Shown here in pieces: positions 14,898 through 24,075 of a stretch of DNA of 64,000 bases. Source of the DNA: Streptomyces sp. NBC_00568 (GTDB lineage Bacteria; Actinomycetota; Actinomycetes; Streptomycetales; Streptomycetaceae); contig NZ_JAPENW010000001.1 in assembly GCF_026341855.1 (NCBI RefSeq), positions 124,001 to 188,000 on the forward strand, in the 5' to 3' direction. The translations under genes were made by a program, and so were the position numbers. Positions within the stretch are counted from its first letter, which is position 1, and the number at the start of each line of letters is the position of its first letter. The notes below the pieces were generated by a model. The model did no database searches and was not told the DNA's origin. It was given only the letters and a program-made list of their open reading frames with translations.

Positions 14898-17090
14898 TCA
14901 GGACGCGTCGGTGAACCGCTCGCCCTTCTCCGCCTTCTCGACGAGCAGCGCCGGCGGGAGGAAGCGGTCCCCGTAGCGCTCGGCGAGTTCCCGCGCGCGG
15001 GCCACGAACGCGGCCGGTCCGGTGCCGGTCGTGCCCTCGTAGCCGTTGATGTACTGCAGGACACCGCCGGTCCAGCCGGGGAAGCCGATCCCGAAGATGG
15101 AGCCGATGTTGGCGTCGGCGACGGAGGTCAGGACGCCTTCCTCCAGGAGCCGGACGGTGTCCAGCGCCTCGGAGAAGAGCATGCGCTCCTTCATGTCCTC
15201 GAACGGGATCTCGTGCCCCGCCGTACCGAAGTGCTCGCGCAGCCCCGGCCACAGCTTGCCGCGCCTGCCGTCCTCGCCGTACTCGTAGAAGCCCGCGCCG
15301 CCGCTGCGACCGGGGCGCCCGAACTCGTCGACCATGCGGTCGATGACGGCCTCGGCGGGGTGGGTCTCCCAGGTGCCGCCCGCCTCCTCGACGGCCTGCT
15401 TGGACTCCTTGCGGATCTTGCGCGGCAGGGTGAGCGTGAGCTCGTCCATGAGGGAGAGGACCTTGGCCGGGTAGCCGGCCTGGGCGGCGGCCTGCTCGAC
15501 GGATGCGGGCTCGATGCCCTCGCCGACCATCGCGACGCCTTCGTTGATGAAGTGGCCGATGACGCGGGAGGTGAAGAAGCCGCGCGAGTCGTTGACGACG
15601 ATCGGGGTCTTCTTGATCTGCCGCACGAGGTCGAAGGCGCGGGCGAGCGCCTCGTCGCCGGTGCGCTCGCCCTTGATGATCTCGACGAGCGGCATCTTGT
15701 CGACGGGCGAGAAGAAGTGCAGCCCGATGAAGTCGTCCTGCCGTTCGACGCCCTCGGCGAGCGCGGTGATGGGCAGGGTCGAGGTGTTGGAGCAGAGCAG
15801 GGCGTCGGGCTCGACGATGTTCTGGATCTCCTGGAACACCTTGTGCTTGAGCGCGGTGTCCTCGAAGACGGCCTCGATGACGGCGTCGCAGCCCGCGAGG
15901 TCGTTCGGGTCGGCGGTGGGCGTGATGCGGGCGAGCAACTCGTCGGCCTTCTCCTGGGTCGTACGTCCCCGGGAGACCGCCTTGGCGCAGAGCTTCTCGG
16001 AGTACGCCTTGCCCTTGGCCGCGGCCTCCGCGGTCACGTCCTTCAGGACGACGTCGATGCCCGCGCGGGCGCAGGAGTAGGCGATGCCCGCGCCCATCAT
16101 CCCGGCGCCGAGAACCGCGGCCCTGCGGACCGGGCGCGGCTCGATGCCCTTGGGGCGGTTGGCGCCGGAGTTCACGGCCTGGAGGTCGAAGAAGAACGCC
16201 TGGATCATGTTCTTCGAGGTCTGGCCCGCGGCCAGCTCGACGAAGTAGCGGGCCTCGATGACCTGGGCCGTCTCGAAGTCGACCTGCGAGCCCTCGACGG
16301 CGGCCGCGAGGATGTTGCGCGGGGCCGGGTAGGGCGCGCCGTTGGTCTGCTTGCGCAGGTTGGCCGGGAAGGCGGGCAGGTTGGCCGCGAACTTCGGGTT
16401 GGCCGGGGTGCCGCCCGGGATGCGGTAGCCCGGCTTGTCCCAGGGCTGCTGGGACTCGGGGTTGGCGTCGATGAACGCGCGGGCCTTGGCGAGCAGTTCC
16501 TCGGGGGTGGCGGCCACCTCGTGGACGAGGCCGTTCTCCTGGGCGCGCGTCGCGTTGTACTGCGTGCCCTGGAGGAGGACCTTCAGCAGGGCGTCGGCGA
16601 TGCCCAGCAGCCGTACGGTGCGGACGACTCCGCCGCCTCCGGGGAGCAGACCGAGCGTGACCTCGGGGCAGCCGATCTTGGTGCCGGAGGTGTCGAGGGC
16701 GACCCGGTGGTGGCAGGCGAGGGCGAGCTCGAAGCCGCCGCCCAGGGCCGCGCCGTTGATCGCGGCGACGACCGGCTTGCCCAGGGTCTCGATGCGGCGC
16801 AGGTTGCGCTTGATGGCGAGGCCGCCGTCGAAGAGGTCTTGGGCGGTCTCGGGGGTGACCCGGATGAGGTCGCGCAGGTCGCCGCCCGCGAAGAAGGTCT
16901 TCTTGGCGGAGGTGAAGATGACGCCCCGGACCGAGTCCTTCTCGGCTTCCAGGCGGTCGGTGATCGCGGCGAGGGAGGCGCGGAACGCCTGGTTCATGGT
17001 GTTCGCGGACTGGTTGGGGTCGTCGAGGACGAGGGTGACGACGCCGGTCTCGTCCTGTTCCCAGCGGATGGTGGTGGGCTCAGTGCTCAT
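14898..17090 (-). CDS. Multifunctional fatty-acid oxidation protein, FadB-like
   Basis: A 730-aa fusion of enoyl-CoA hydratase and 3-hydroxyacyl-CoA dehydrogenase. The crotonase part spans residues 1-300, with oxyanion-hole segments FFAGGDL and AAINGAALGGGFELAL and the glutamate in CPEVTLGLLPGGGG. The NAD-binding part starts at VLGAGMMGAGIAY (about 326-338), followed by LHFFSPVDKMPLVEII and the C-terminal domains ending at about 730. It performs the hydration and dehydrogenation steps of beta-oxidation in the cytoplasm. It lies 38 bp downstream of a thiolase gene in the same operon. Confidence 0.95.
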   Translation of the reverse strand: MSTEPTTIRWEQDETGVVTLVLDDPNQSANTMNQAFRASLAAITDRLEAEKDSVRGVIFTSAKKTFFAGGDLRDLIRVTPETAQDLFDGGLAIKRNLRRIETLGKPVVAAINGAALGGGFELALACHHRVALDTSGTKIGCPEVTLGLLPGGGGVVRTVRLLGIADALLKVLLQGTQYNATRAQENGLVHEVAATPEELLAKARAFIDANPESQQPWDKPGYRIPGGTPANPKFAANLPAFPANLRKQTNGAPYPAPRNILAAAVEGSQVDFETAQVIEARYFVELAAGQTSKNMIQAFFFDLQAVNSGANRPKGIEPRPVRRAAVLGAGMMGAGIAYSCARAGIDVVLKDVTAEAAAKGKAYSEKLCAKAVSRGRTTQEKADELLARITPTADPNDLAGCDAVIEAVFEDTALKHKVFQEIQNIVEPDALLCSNTSTLPITALAEGVERQDDFIGLHFFSPVDKMPLVEIIKGERTGDEALARAFDLVRQIKKTPIVVNDSRGFFTSRVIGHFINEGVAMVGEGIEPASVEQAAAQAGYPAKVLSLMDELTLTLPRKIRKESKQAVEEAGGTWETHPAEAVIDRMVDEFGRPGRSGGAGFYEYGEDGRRGKLWPGLREHFGTAGHEIPFEDMKERMLFSEALDTVRLLEEGVLTSVADANIGSIFGIGFPGWTGGVLQYINGYEGTTGTGPAAFVARARELAERYGDRFLPPALLVEKAEKGERFTDAS

Positions 17091-17128
17091 CAGGGGATGC
17101 TCCGTAGATCCTTGATCCGTTGGGAAGG

Positions 17129-18343
17129 TCAGACGCGCTCGACGATCGTGGCGATGCCCATGCCGCCGCCCACGCAGAGGGTGGCGAGGCCGTACCGCTT
17201 GTCCTGGCGCTCCAGTTCGTCGACGAGGGTGCCGAGGATCATCGCGCCGGTGGCGCCGAGGGGGTGGCCGAGCGCGATGGCGCCGCCGTTGACGTTGACC
17301 TTGTCCAGCGACAGGCCCATGTCCTTCACGAAGCGCAGCACGACGGCCGCGAAGGCCTCGTTGATCTCGACGAGGTCGATGTCGTCGATGGTCAGGCCGG
17401 CCTTGGCGAGCGCCTTGCGCGTCGCGGGCGCGGGCCCGGTGAGCATGATGGTGGGCTCGGAGCCGGAGACGGCGGCGGAGACGATCCGCGCGCGCGGGGT
17501 GAGGCCGTAGCGCTCGCCGACCTCGCGGGAGCCGATGGCGACGAGCGAGGCGCCGTCGACGATGCCCGAGGAGTTGCCCGCGTGGTGCACGTGGTCGATC
17601 TGCTCGACCCAGTGGTACTTCTGCAGCGCCACGGCGTCGAAACCGCCCAGCTCGCCGATGTCGGCGAACGACGGCTTCAGCCTGGCGAGCGAGTCGGCGG
17701 TCGTACCCGGACGCAGGAACTCGTCGTGGTCGAGGACCGTGAGACCGCTGCGGTCCTTGACGGGGACGACGGACTTCTCGAAGCGGCCGTCCTTCACGGC
17801 CGCGGCGGCACGCTCCTGGGAGAGGGCCGCGTACTCGTCGACGTCACGGCGGGAGAAGCCCTCGATGGTGGCGATGAGGTCGGCGCCGATGCCCTGCGGC
17901 ACGAAGTTGGTGGCGAGGTTGGTCATCGGGTCGGCGAACCACGCGCCGCCGTCCGAGGCCATCGGCACCCGCGACATCGACTCGACGCCGCCCGCGAGCA
18001 CCAGGTCCTCCCAGCCCGAACGGATCTTCATCGCGGCCAGGTTGACGGCTTCCAGGCCCGAGGCACAGAAGCGGTTCTCCTGGACGCCGGCCACCGTGTC
18101 GGGCAGTCCGGCGGCGATCGCGGAGATACGGGCGATGTCGGAGCCCTGGTCGCCGACCGGGCCCACGACACCGAGGACGATGTCGTCGATGGCGGCCGGG
18201 TCGAGGCCCGGGAAGCGCCGCTGCACCTCGTGGATGAGCCCGACGACCAGGTCGATGGGCTTGGTGCCGTGCAGGGCGCCGTTCTGCTTGCCGCGACCGC
18301 GCGGGGTGCGGATCGCGTCGTACACGTACGCTTCGGTGCTCAC
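17129..18343 (-). CDS. Acetyl-CoA acetyltransferase / 3-ketoacyl-CoA thiolase, FadA-like
   Basis: A 404-aa thiolase starting at GTG 18343 after GAAAGG. The nucleophilic cysteine is in [12 protein letters not shown]. The [15 protein letters not shown] loop carries the catalytic histidine, and the C-terminal CVGGGMG carries the second cysteine. It cleaves 3-ketoacyl-CoA in the last step of beta-oxidation and pairs with the FadB-like protein encoded 38 bp downstream. The gap to the upstream acyl-CoA dehydrogenase is 21 bp, so they share a transcript. Confidence 0.95.
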   Translation of the reverse strand: MSTEAYVYDAIRTPRGRGKQNGALHGTKPIDLVVGLIHEVQRRFPGLDPAAIDDIVLGVVGPVGDQGSDIARISAIAAGLPDTVAGVQENRFCASGLEAVNLAAMKIRSGWEDLVLAGGVESMSRVPMASDGGAWFADPMTNLATNFVPQGIGADLIATIEGFSRRDVDEYAALSQERAAAAVKDGRFEKSVVPVKDRSGLTVLDHDEFLRPGTTADSLARLKPSFADIGELGGFDAVALQKYHWVEQIDHVHHAGNSSGIVDGASLVAIGSREVGERYGLTPRARIVSAAVSGSEPTIMLTGPAPATRKALAKAGLTIDDIDLVEINEAFAAVVLRFVKDMGLSLDKVNVNGGAIALGHPLGATGAMILGTLVDELERQDKRYGLATLCVGGGMGIATIVERV

Positions 18344-18364
18344 TGGTAAGCCTTTCGGGGAGGG

Positions 18365-19507
18365 TTAGCCGAGCAGCGAACGGCCGATGATCTCCTTCAT
18401 GATCTCGGTCGTCCCGCCGTAGATGGTCTGGATGCGTCCGTCGGTGAAGGCCCGGGCGACCCGGTACTCCGTCATGTAGCCGTAGCCGCCGTGCAGTTGG
18501 AGGCAGCGGTCCGCCACCCGCTTCTGCAGTTCGGTGGCCCACCACTTGGCCATCGAGGCGTGCACCGCGTCGAGTTGGCCGTCGGAGTGGTCGACGATGC
18601 AGCGGTCGAGGAAGGTGCGGGTGACGGCGCACTCGGTGGCCATCTCGGCTATCTCGAAGCGGATGTGCTGGAGTTTCGCGAGCGGCCGCCCGAACGCCTC
18701 GCGCTCCTTCACGTACTGGGTGGTGATCTCCAGCAGGTGTTCGGCGGCGGCGATCCCGGCGACGGCGATGCCCATGCGCTCCTGCGCGAGGTTCGTCATG
18801 AGGTGCACGAACGCGCCGTTCAGCTCGCCGAGCAGGTTCTCCTTGGGCACGCGCACGTCGTTGAAGAACAACTCGGCGGTGTCCTGCGACTTCTGGCCGA
18901 TCTTGTCGAGGTTGCGGCCGCGCTCGAAGCCTTCCGTGCCCCGCTCGACGACGAGCAGCGACAGCCCGCGCGCACCGCCTTCGGGGGTGGTCTTCGCGAC
19001 CACGATCACCAGGTCGGCGAGGATGCCGTTGGAGATGAAGGTCTTGGAGCCGTTGAGCAGGAAGTGGTCGCCCTTGTCCTCGGCGTGCGTCGTGATGCCC
19101 TGGAGGTCGGATCCGGCGCCGGGTTCGGTCATGGCGATCGCGGTGATGATCGAGCCGTCGCAGAAGCCGGGCAGCCACCGTCGCTTCTGCTCCTCGGTGG
19201 CGAGGTCCGTCAGATACGGCCCGATGATGTCGTTGTGCAGCCCGAGGGCGAGACCGGCCGCTCCCGCGCGCGTGAACTCCTCGGCGAGTACGGCGCTGTA
19301 GCGGAAGTCCGCGTTCCCGCCGCCTCCGTACTCCTCGGGCACGGCGAGTCCGAGCAGGCCCTGCTTCCCGGCCGCCCGCCAGGCGTCGCGGGAGACGATG
19401 CCGTCCTTCTCCCACTGCTCGTAGTGGGGCAGCACCTCCTTGGCGAGGAAGGTGCGCACGGTCTCGCGGAACGCGTCGTGCTCGGCGGTGAAGATCTGCC
19501 GCTTCAT
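18365..19507 (-). CDS. Acyl-CoA dehydrogenase
   Basis: A 380-aa flavoprotein; ATG at 19507 is chosen because AGGAAGG lies upstream and the family N-terminus (FTAEHDAFRETVRTFL) begins there. It shows the FAD/substrate motif ITAIAMTEPGAGSDLQG. The C-terminal helix YGGTTEIMKEIIGRSLLG carries the usual catalytic glutamate. It introduces the 2,3 double bond of acyl-CoA and passes electrons to ETF. Third gene of the operon. Confidence 0.95.
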   Translation of the reverse strand: MKRQIFTAEHDAFRETVRTFLAKEVLPHYEQWEKDGIVSRDAWRAAGKQGLLGLAVPEEYGGGGNADFRYSAVLAEEFTRAGAAGLALGLHNDIIGPYLTDLATEEQKRRWLPGFCDGSIITAIAMTEPGAGSDLQGITTHAEDKGDHFLLNGSKTFISNGILADLVIVVAKTTPEGGARGLSLLVVERGTEGFERGRNLDKIGQKSQDTAELFFNDVRVPKENLLGELNGAFVHLMTNLAQERMGIAVAGIAAAEHLLEITTQYVKEREAFGRPLAKLQHIRFEIAEMATECAVTRTFLDRCIVDHSDGQLDAVHASMAKWWATELQKRVADRCLQLHGGYGYMTEYRVARAFTDGRIQTIYGGTTEIMKEIIGRSLLG

Positions 19508-19548
19508 GCGGGAAACGCCTTCCTGGAGTTCAGACGGGGGGACACCGG

Positions 19549-20562
19549 CTAGAGCCAGCCCTTGACGGTTTCGACGAGCCGGGCCGGTTCCGGGCCGACG
19601 GGCGTCACGTTCAGCATCGTCACCCCGGCCTCCCGGAAGGCGGCGACGCGCTCGCGGACGTAACTCTCGGGGCCGCACAGCGACATGAGCTCGCAGAACT
19701 CGTCCGGCACGGCCGCCTCGGCCTCGGCCTTGCGGCCGGACAGGTAGAGCTCCTGGATGAGGCGGGCTTCCTTCTCGTAGCCGTACGCCACCGCGAGGTC
19801 GTTGTAGAAGTTCTTGCCCGGGGCGCCCATGCCGCCGACGTAGAGGGCGATCCTGGGGCGTGCGAGGTCGCGTACGGCCGCCGCGTCCTCACCGATCGCG
19901 AGCAGTCCGCCCGCGACGGTCTTGAGCGGTCCGAGGGCCGGGTCCCGGCGGGCGGCGCCCTCGGCCAGTGCCGCGCCCCACACCTGGTGGGCCTTCTCGG
20001 GGATGAACAGCGTGGGGAGCCAGCCGTCCGCGACCTCGGCGGTCATCCGCACGTTGGCGGGCCCCAACGAGGCGACGTACAGCGGGACTTCGGGACGTAC
20101 GGGCTTGGTGAGGATCTTCAGGGGCTTGCCGAGGCCGCCGGGGCGGGGCATGTCGGTGATGCCGTGGTGGTCGATGACCTCGCGGCGCAGGATGCGGCGG
20201 GTGAGCTCGATGGTCTCGCGGGTCCGGCCGAGCGGCCTGTCGTACGCCTTCCCGTGCCAGCCCTCGACGACCTGCGGGCCGGAGGCGCCGAGCCCGATGA
20301 TGGCGCGGCCCCCGGAGATCGCGTCGAGCCCGGCGGCGGTCTGCGCGATGAGCGCCGGGGTGCGCGAGTAGACGTTCAGGATCGCGGCGCCGATCTTCAC
20401 GCGCTCGGTGCGGGCGGCCAGGTAGCCCATGATCGTGGGCGAGTCGAAGCCGTAGGCCTCGGCGACCCAGACGGCGTCCAGGCCGGCGGACTCCAGGTCC
20501 GCGACCTCGTCGGCGGCCTTTCGCGCGTCGCCCGCGTAGTCGAGCGGGAGGGAGAGCTCCAT
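19549..20562 (-). CDS. LLM-class F420-dependent oxidoreductase
   Basis: A 337-aa luciferase-like TIM-barrel protein. Motifs include GLDAVWVAEAYGFDSPTIMG, VKIGAAILNVYSRTPALIAQ and GRAIIGLGASGPQVVEGWHG, typical of F420-using LLM oxidoreductases of actinobacteria. The position inside an acyl-CoA operon suggests it reduces or oxidises an acyl-CoA or a polyketide/steroid-like intermediate, which is an inference. Its start overlaps the CoA-transferase stop by one base, so translation is coupled. Confidence 0.9.
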   Translation of the reverse strand: MELSLPLDYAGDARKAADEVADLESAGLDAVWVAEAYGFDSPTIMGYLAARTERVKIGAAILNVYSRTPALIAQTAAGLDAISGGRAIIGLGASGPQVVEGWHGKAYDRPLGRTRETIELTRRILRREVIDHHGITDMPRPGGLGKPLKILTKPVRPEVPLYVASLGPANVRMTAEVADGWLPTLFIPEKAHQVWGAALAEGAARRDPALGPLKTVAGGLLAIGEDAAAVRDLARPRIALYVGGMGAPGKNFYNDLAVAYGYEKEARLIQELYLSGRKAEAEAAVPDEFCELMSLCGPESYVRERVAAFREAGVTMLNVTPVGPEPARLVETVKGWL

Positions 20563-21698
20563 CAGTCGCCGTCCTTCGTCAGTCGGGGAACGTCCCAGTC
20601 ACGGGCCACTTCCGCGGTGTCGGCGCCCGGCAGGGCGGGGCCGCCGCGGACCGAGGTGGGGGTGGTCGAGAAGCGCGGCGCGGGGGCCGGCTGGGTGATG
20701 CCGCCGTGGTCGACGAAGGTGCCGCGGGCGGCGAGGTGCGGGTGGCCGGGCGCCTCGCGCAGCGACAGGACCGGCGCCACGCAGGCGTCGGAGCCCTCGA
20801 AGACGGCGGTCCACTCGTCCCTCGTACGGGTCCGGAAGCGGGCGGCGACCGTCTCGCGCAGTTCCTCCCAGCGGGCCATGTCCTTGCGGGCGGGGCCGAG
20901 TTCCGGGATGCCGAGCAGGTCGACGAACTCGTCGTAGAACCGCTGCTCCAGCGGGCCCACCGCCATGTGCCGGCCGTCGGCCGTCTCGTAGGTCCCGTAG
21001 TAGGGGCAGCCGCCGTCGAGGAGGTTGGCGTGGCGCCGGTCCTGCCAGCCGCCCGCGGCCATCATGCCGTGGATCATCGCGGAGAGGTGCGCGGTGCCGT
21101 CGACGATGGCCGCGTCCACGACCTGCCCGGCGCCGGTCGCGCGCGCGTGGTGGAGCGCGGCGAGGACGCCGACGACGAGATAGAGCGAGCCGCCCGCGTA
21201 GTCGCCGAGGAGGTTCGCGGGGACCGCGGGCGGCTGGTCCGGCTTGCCGATCATGCCGAGGGTGCCGGTGAGCGCGATGTAGGCGATGTCGTGCCCGGCG
21301 CGGTGGGCGAGCGGACCTTCCTGGCCCCACCCGGTCATCCGGCCGTAGACGAGCCTCGGGTTGCGGGCGTGACACGCGTCCGGGCCCACACCGAGGCGCT
21401 CGGCGACTCCGGGGCGGTAACCCTCGATCAGGATGTCGGCTCGTTCGGCGAGGTCGAGGACGCGGGCAGCGCCGTCCTCGGCCTTGAGGTCGATGATCAC
21501 GGACCGCTTGTTGCGGTTGGTGACGTCGTGGGCCGGATCGACCCCGAGCCCGGGGCCGCCGGGCCGGTCCACCCGGACGACATCCGCTCCGAGGTCGGCG
21601 AGCAGCATGGCGGCGAACGGGCCGGGGCCGATGCCCGCCAGCTCGATCACGCGCACCCCGGTGAGGGGGCCGTTCCCCGGCGTTCCTGCCTCTGCCAT
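20562..21698 (-). CDS. CaiB/BaiF-family CoA-transferase
   Basis: A 378-aa class III CoA-transferase or alpha-methylacyl-CoA racemase-type protein. It has GVRVIELAGIGPGPFAAMLL and ADLGADVVRVDRPGG at the start, RNKRSVIIDLKAEDG, and the catalytic aspartate region RAGHDIAYIALTGTLGMIG. ATG at 21698 follows GGGGG. It is the first gene of the operon and would activate or epimerise the acyl substrate before dehydrogenation. Operator-like DNA lies just upstream at 21723-21757. Confidence 0.92.
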   Translation of the reverse strand: MAEAGTPGNGPLTGVRVIELAGIGPGPFAAMLLADLGADVVRVDRPGGPGLGVDPAHDVTNRNKRSVIIDLKAEDGAARVLDLAERADILIEGYRPGVAERLGVGPDACHARNPRLVYGRMTGWGQEGPLAHRAGHDIAYIALTGTLGMIGKPDQPPAVPANLLGDYAGGSLYLVVGVLAALHHARATGAGQVVDAAIVDGTAHLSAMIHGMMAAGGWQDRRHANLLDGGCPYYGTYETADGRHMAVGPLEQRFYDEFVDLLGIPELGPARKDMARWEELRETVAARFRTRTRDEWTAVFEGSDACVAPVLSLREAPGHPHLAARGTFVDHGGITQPAPAPRFSTTPTSVRGGPALPGADTAEVARDWDVPRLTKDGD

Positions 21699-21722
21699 CA
21701 AGCCCCCAGGACTGTGACACTA

Positions 21723-21757
21723 CTGATGTGACATCAGCGATGTTAAGAACGTGTTCC
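21723..21757 (-). promoter_or_regulatory. Operator-like palindromes upstream of the acyl-CoA operon
   Basis: Two inverted repeats lie just before the CoA-transferase start. CTGATGT-G-ACATCAG at 21723-21737 is perfect over 7-bp arms. GAAC-GT-GTTC at 21747-21756 fits the AACnnGTT core of KstR-type TetR repressors of lipid catabolism. No such regulator is encoded in the window. Assignment rests on the motif and the downstream gene content. Confidence 0.5.
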
Positions 21758-21944
21758 ACTCCGGGCAAGCCCCTGACGAGCAAGCGCTTAGTTTAATTTC
21801 CGGTGCCGGACCATGACCAAACCGGTCCGTACCAGGCCAGGGGACCGGAACCGGACCGTGGAGACGGATTGCCCGCCTGCCGCGCCCGACCCGGGCGAAG
21901 CGGGTCGGCGGCCGACCGGGCGCACCCCGAGCGGACCCGCGGGA

Positions 21945-22325
21945 TCAGCGCTGGTCCAGCTCCGCGATCAGCTTCTTGGGGGCTATGACCCGGTAGCTCT
22001 CCTCGACCCAGTCGCACAGCAGCTCCGCCGCGGGAGCCCCTTGCTCCTCCAGGGGTACGCGCACCCAGCCGGCCTTGCCCAGGCCGTATCCGGCGGGCTC
22101 GGCACCGGGTGCGGTGAGCGCGTGGGCGTGCGCCGCCTCGTCCTTGAGCTTCACCGTGAGGCCCATCGGGTAGCTGCCGTCGTCGGTGCCGAGGAAGACG
22201 AAGACCTTCTTGTTGACCTTCGCGACGGTCTCCCCCCAGGGGAACTCCTCCGCGGCGCCGGGCAGGCCGAGCGCGAACTCGCGCACCTTCTGCCACTTTT
22301 TCAGGGCGTTTTTCGACACGGCCAC
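21945..22325 (-). CDS. MmcQ/YjbR-family protein
   Basis: A 126-aa protein starting at GTG 22325. It has the YjbR/CyaY-like fold signature: REFALGLPGAAEEFPWGETV at the N-terminus, VFVFLGTDDG in a central strand, GLGKAGWVRVPL and the final WVEESYRVIAPKKL. The family is described as DNA-binding-like, but its physiological role is not established. It stands alone and is divergent from a saccharopine-dehydrogenase-like gene. Confidence 0.88.
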   Translation of the reverse strand: MAVSKNALKKWQKVREFALGLPGAAEEFPWGETVAKVNKKVFVFLGTDDGSYPMGLTVKLKDEAAHAHALTAPGAEPAGYGLGKAGWVRVPLEEQGAPAAELLCDWVEESYRVIAPKKLIAELDQR

Positions 22326-22465
22326 GGCTACCTCCGGCCTGTTCCGGCGACCTCGTCGTCCGACTGCTCGTACCTCACGCTAGCCTCAGCCACCGACAAC
22401 GGCGCTTCGCGCCCGACGTGGCGAGCACCGCACGATCGAGCGCAGCCCACAGTGCGGAGGGTGTC

Positions 22466-23638
22466 ATGAGCAGGCTGAACGGGACGGACCGCCCGTACGA
22501 CATCGTGCTCTTCGGAGCCACGGGGTTCGTCGGGGAGCTCACCGCGGAGTACCTCGCCGCGCACGCGCCCGAAGGGCTGCGGTGGGCGATCGCAGGGCGC
22601 AGCACGGAGAAGCTGGAACGGCTGCGGGAGCGGCTCGGCGGCGCCCCCGGTGTGCTGCGGGCGGACGTGACCGACCCGGACTCGGTACGCGAGCTCGCCG
22701 GGCAGGCGCGCGTGGTGGCCACCACGGTGGGGCCGTACATCACCTACGGCGAGGATCTGGTGGCCGCCTGCGCGGATGCCGGGACCGACTACGTGGACCT
22801 CACCGGCGAGCCCGAGTTCGTGGACCTGATGTACGTCCGGCACGACGCCCGCGCGCGGGAGACGGGCGCGCGGCTCGTGCACGCCTGCGGCTTCGACTCG
22901 ATTCCGCACGACCTGGGCGCCTACTTCACCGTGCGGCAGCTCCCTGAGGGCGTGCCGCTGAAGGTGGACGGGTTCGTGCGCTCCCAGGCGATGTTCTCGG
23001 GCGGCACCTTCGCCTCCGCGCTGAACCAGTTCGCGCGCGGCCGGCACCTGCTCGCCGCGGCGCGGGAGCGCAGGCACCACGAGCCGCGCCTGATGGGGCG
23101 CCGTGTCGAGGCCCCGCTGGGCGCGCCTCGGTTCGCCAAGGAGGTCGGGGCGTGGGCCCTGCCGCTGCCCACGATCGACGCCCAGGTGGTGCAGCGCTCA
23201 GCGCGCGCCCTGGAGCGCTACGGGCCGGACTTCCGCTACCGCCACTACGCGGCCGTCGAACGGCTGCCCATCGCCCTCGGCGGGGTCGCCGGGGTGAGCG
23301 CGATCTTCGCGGCCGCCCAGCTGCCGCCCGCGCGCCGCTGGTTGTCCGGCCGGATCAAGCCGGGCGAGGGCCCGAGCGCCGAACTGCGGGCGAAGAGCTG
23401 GTTCTCGGTGCGCTTCGTGGGCGAGGGCGGCGGTCGGCGCGTGTACACCGAGGTCGCGGGCGGCGACCCCGGCTACGGCGAGACCGCCAAGATGCTCGCG
23501 GAGTCCGCGCTGTCCCTCGCTCTCGACGAGCTGCCGAAGACGTCGGGGCAGGTCACAACGGCGGTGGCGATGGGCGACGCGCTGATGGAACGGCTCGTCG
23601 CGGCCGGGATCACCTTCCGGGTGGCGGCGGTCCGGTAG
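22466..23638 (+). CDS. Saccharopine dehydrogenase-like NAD(P)-binding oxidoreductase
   Basis: A 390-aa protein. ATG at 22466 has CGGAGG five bases upstream. The Rossmann segment YDIVLFGATGFVGELTAEYL opens the protein, followed by WAIAGRSTEKLERL. YVDLTGEPEFVDLMY and ACGFDSIPHDLGAYFTV are hallmarks of the trans-acting enoyl reductase/saccharopine dehydrogenase-like family. In mycobacteria such proteins act on lipids; a similar lipid reductase role is possible here. It is a single gene, divergent from the YjbR-like gene. Confidence 0.88.
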   Translation: MSRLNGTDRPYDIVLFGATGFVGELTAEYLAAHAPEGLRWAIAGRSTEKLERLRERLGGAPGVLRADVTDPDSVRELAGQARVVATTVGPYITYGEDLVAACADAGTDYVDLTGEPEFVDLMYVRHDARARETGARLVHACGFDSIPHDLGAYFTVRQLPEGVPLKVDGFVRSQAMFSGGTFASALNQFARGRHLLAAARERRHHEPRLMGRRVEAPLGAPRFAKEVGAWALPLPTIDAQVVQRSARALERYGPDFRYRHYAAVERLPIALGGVAGVSAIFAAAQLPPARRWLSGRIKPGEGPSAELRAKSWFSVRFVGEGGGRRVYTEVAGGDPGYGETAKMLAESALSLALDELPKTSGQVTTAVAMGDALMERLVAAGITFRVAAVR

Positions 23639-23758
23639 GGGCGGGGCCAGAGCCGGGGCCCGGCCCGGGGATCCTGAGGGGTCCGGCAAGGGGGCTCCGG
23701 CGGCGTACGGTAAGGGGATCCGGCGGGGTACGACGCGTTCGTGAGGGTCTCGCGGGCC

Positions 23759-23905
23759 TCACGACGCCCAGCCGATCACCGTGTAGACCATCCCGCCGAT
23801 CCAGGCGAGTCCGGCCGACATGGCGAGGACCAGTGCGGCCACAACGGCGCGCTCGACGGGCCGGTTGGGGTGGGCGGCGGGCTTCGGGGCACGGTGCGTC
23901 GTCAT
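23759..23905 (-). CDS. Small single-helix membrane protein
   Basis: A 48-aa protein if ATG 23905 is used; ATG 23926 would add seven residues. It has a basic, proline-rich N-terminus (THRAPKPAAHPNRPVER) and one helix, AVVAALVLAMSAGLAWIGGM, followed by VYTVIGW. The composition is typical of streptomycete small membrane proteins. There is no good ribosome-binding site at either start. Confidence 0.5.
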   Translation of the reverse strand: MTTHRAPKPAAHPNRPVERAVVAALVLAMSAGLAWIGGMVYTVIGWAS

Positions 23906-24075
23906 GTGGATCAGCTTGCCGATCATGACGGCTTCACACATCCGCACGCGTACTCAGAACATGTACTCAGACCGACCCGGCCGACGTGTGGAAGACATCG
24001 ACGGCCGGCGGGTGAGGGACGCCGGGCGGGCCAACGGTCCGTAGACGCCAGGCCGTTGCCGCCAGGCCGATGCCG

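Noticed and set aside
13124..18349. Long plus-strand open frames (587, 1192 and 409 codons) opposite the TPP-enzyme and acyl-CoA genes.
   Set aside because: Both strands are open because of the high GC content. Only the minus strand encodes recognisable catalytic motifs.
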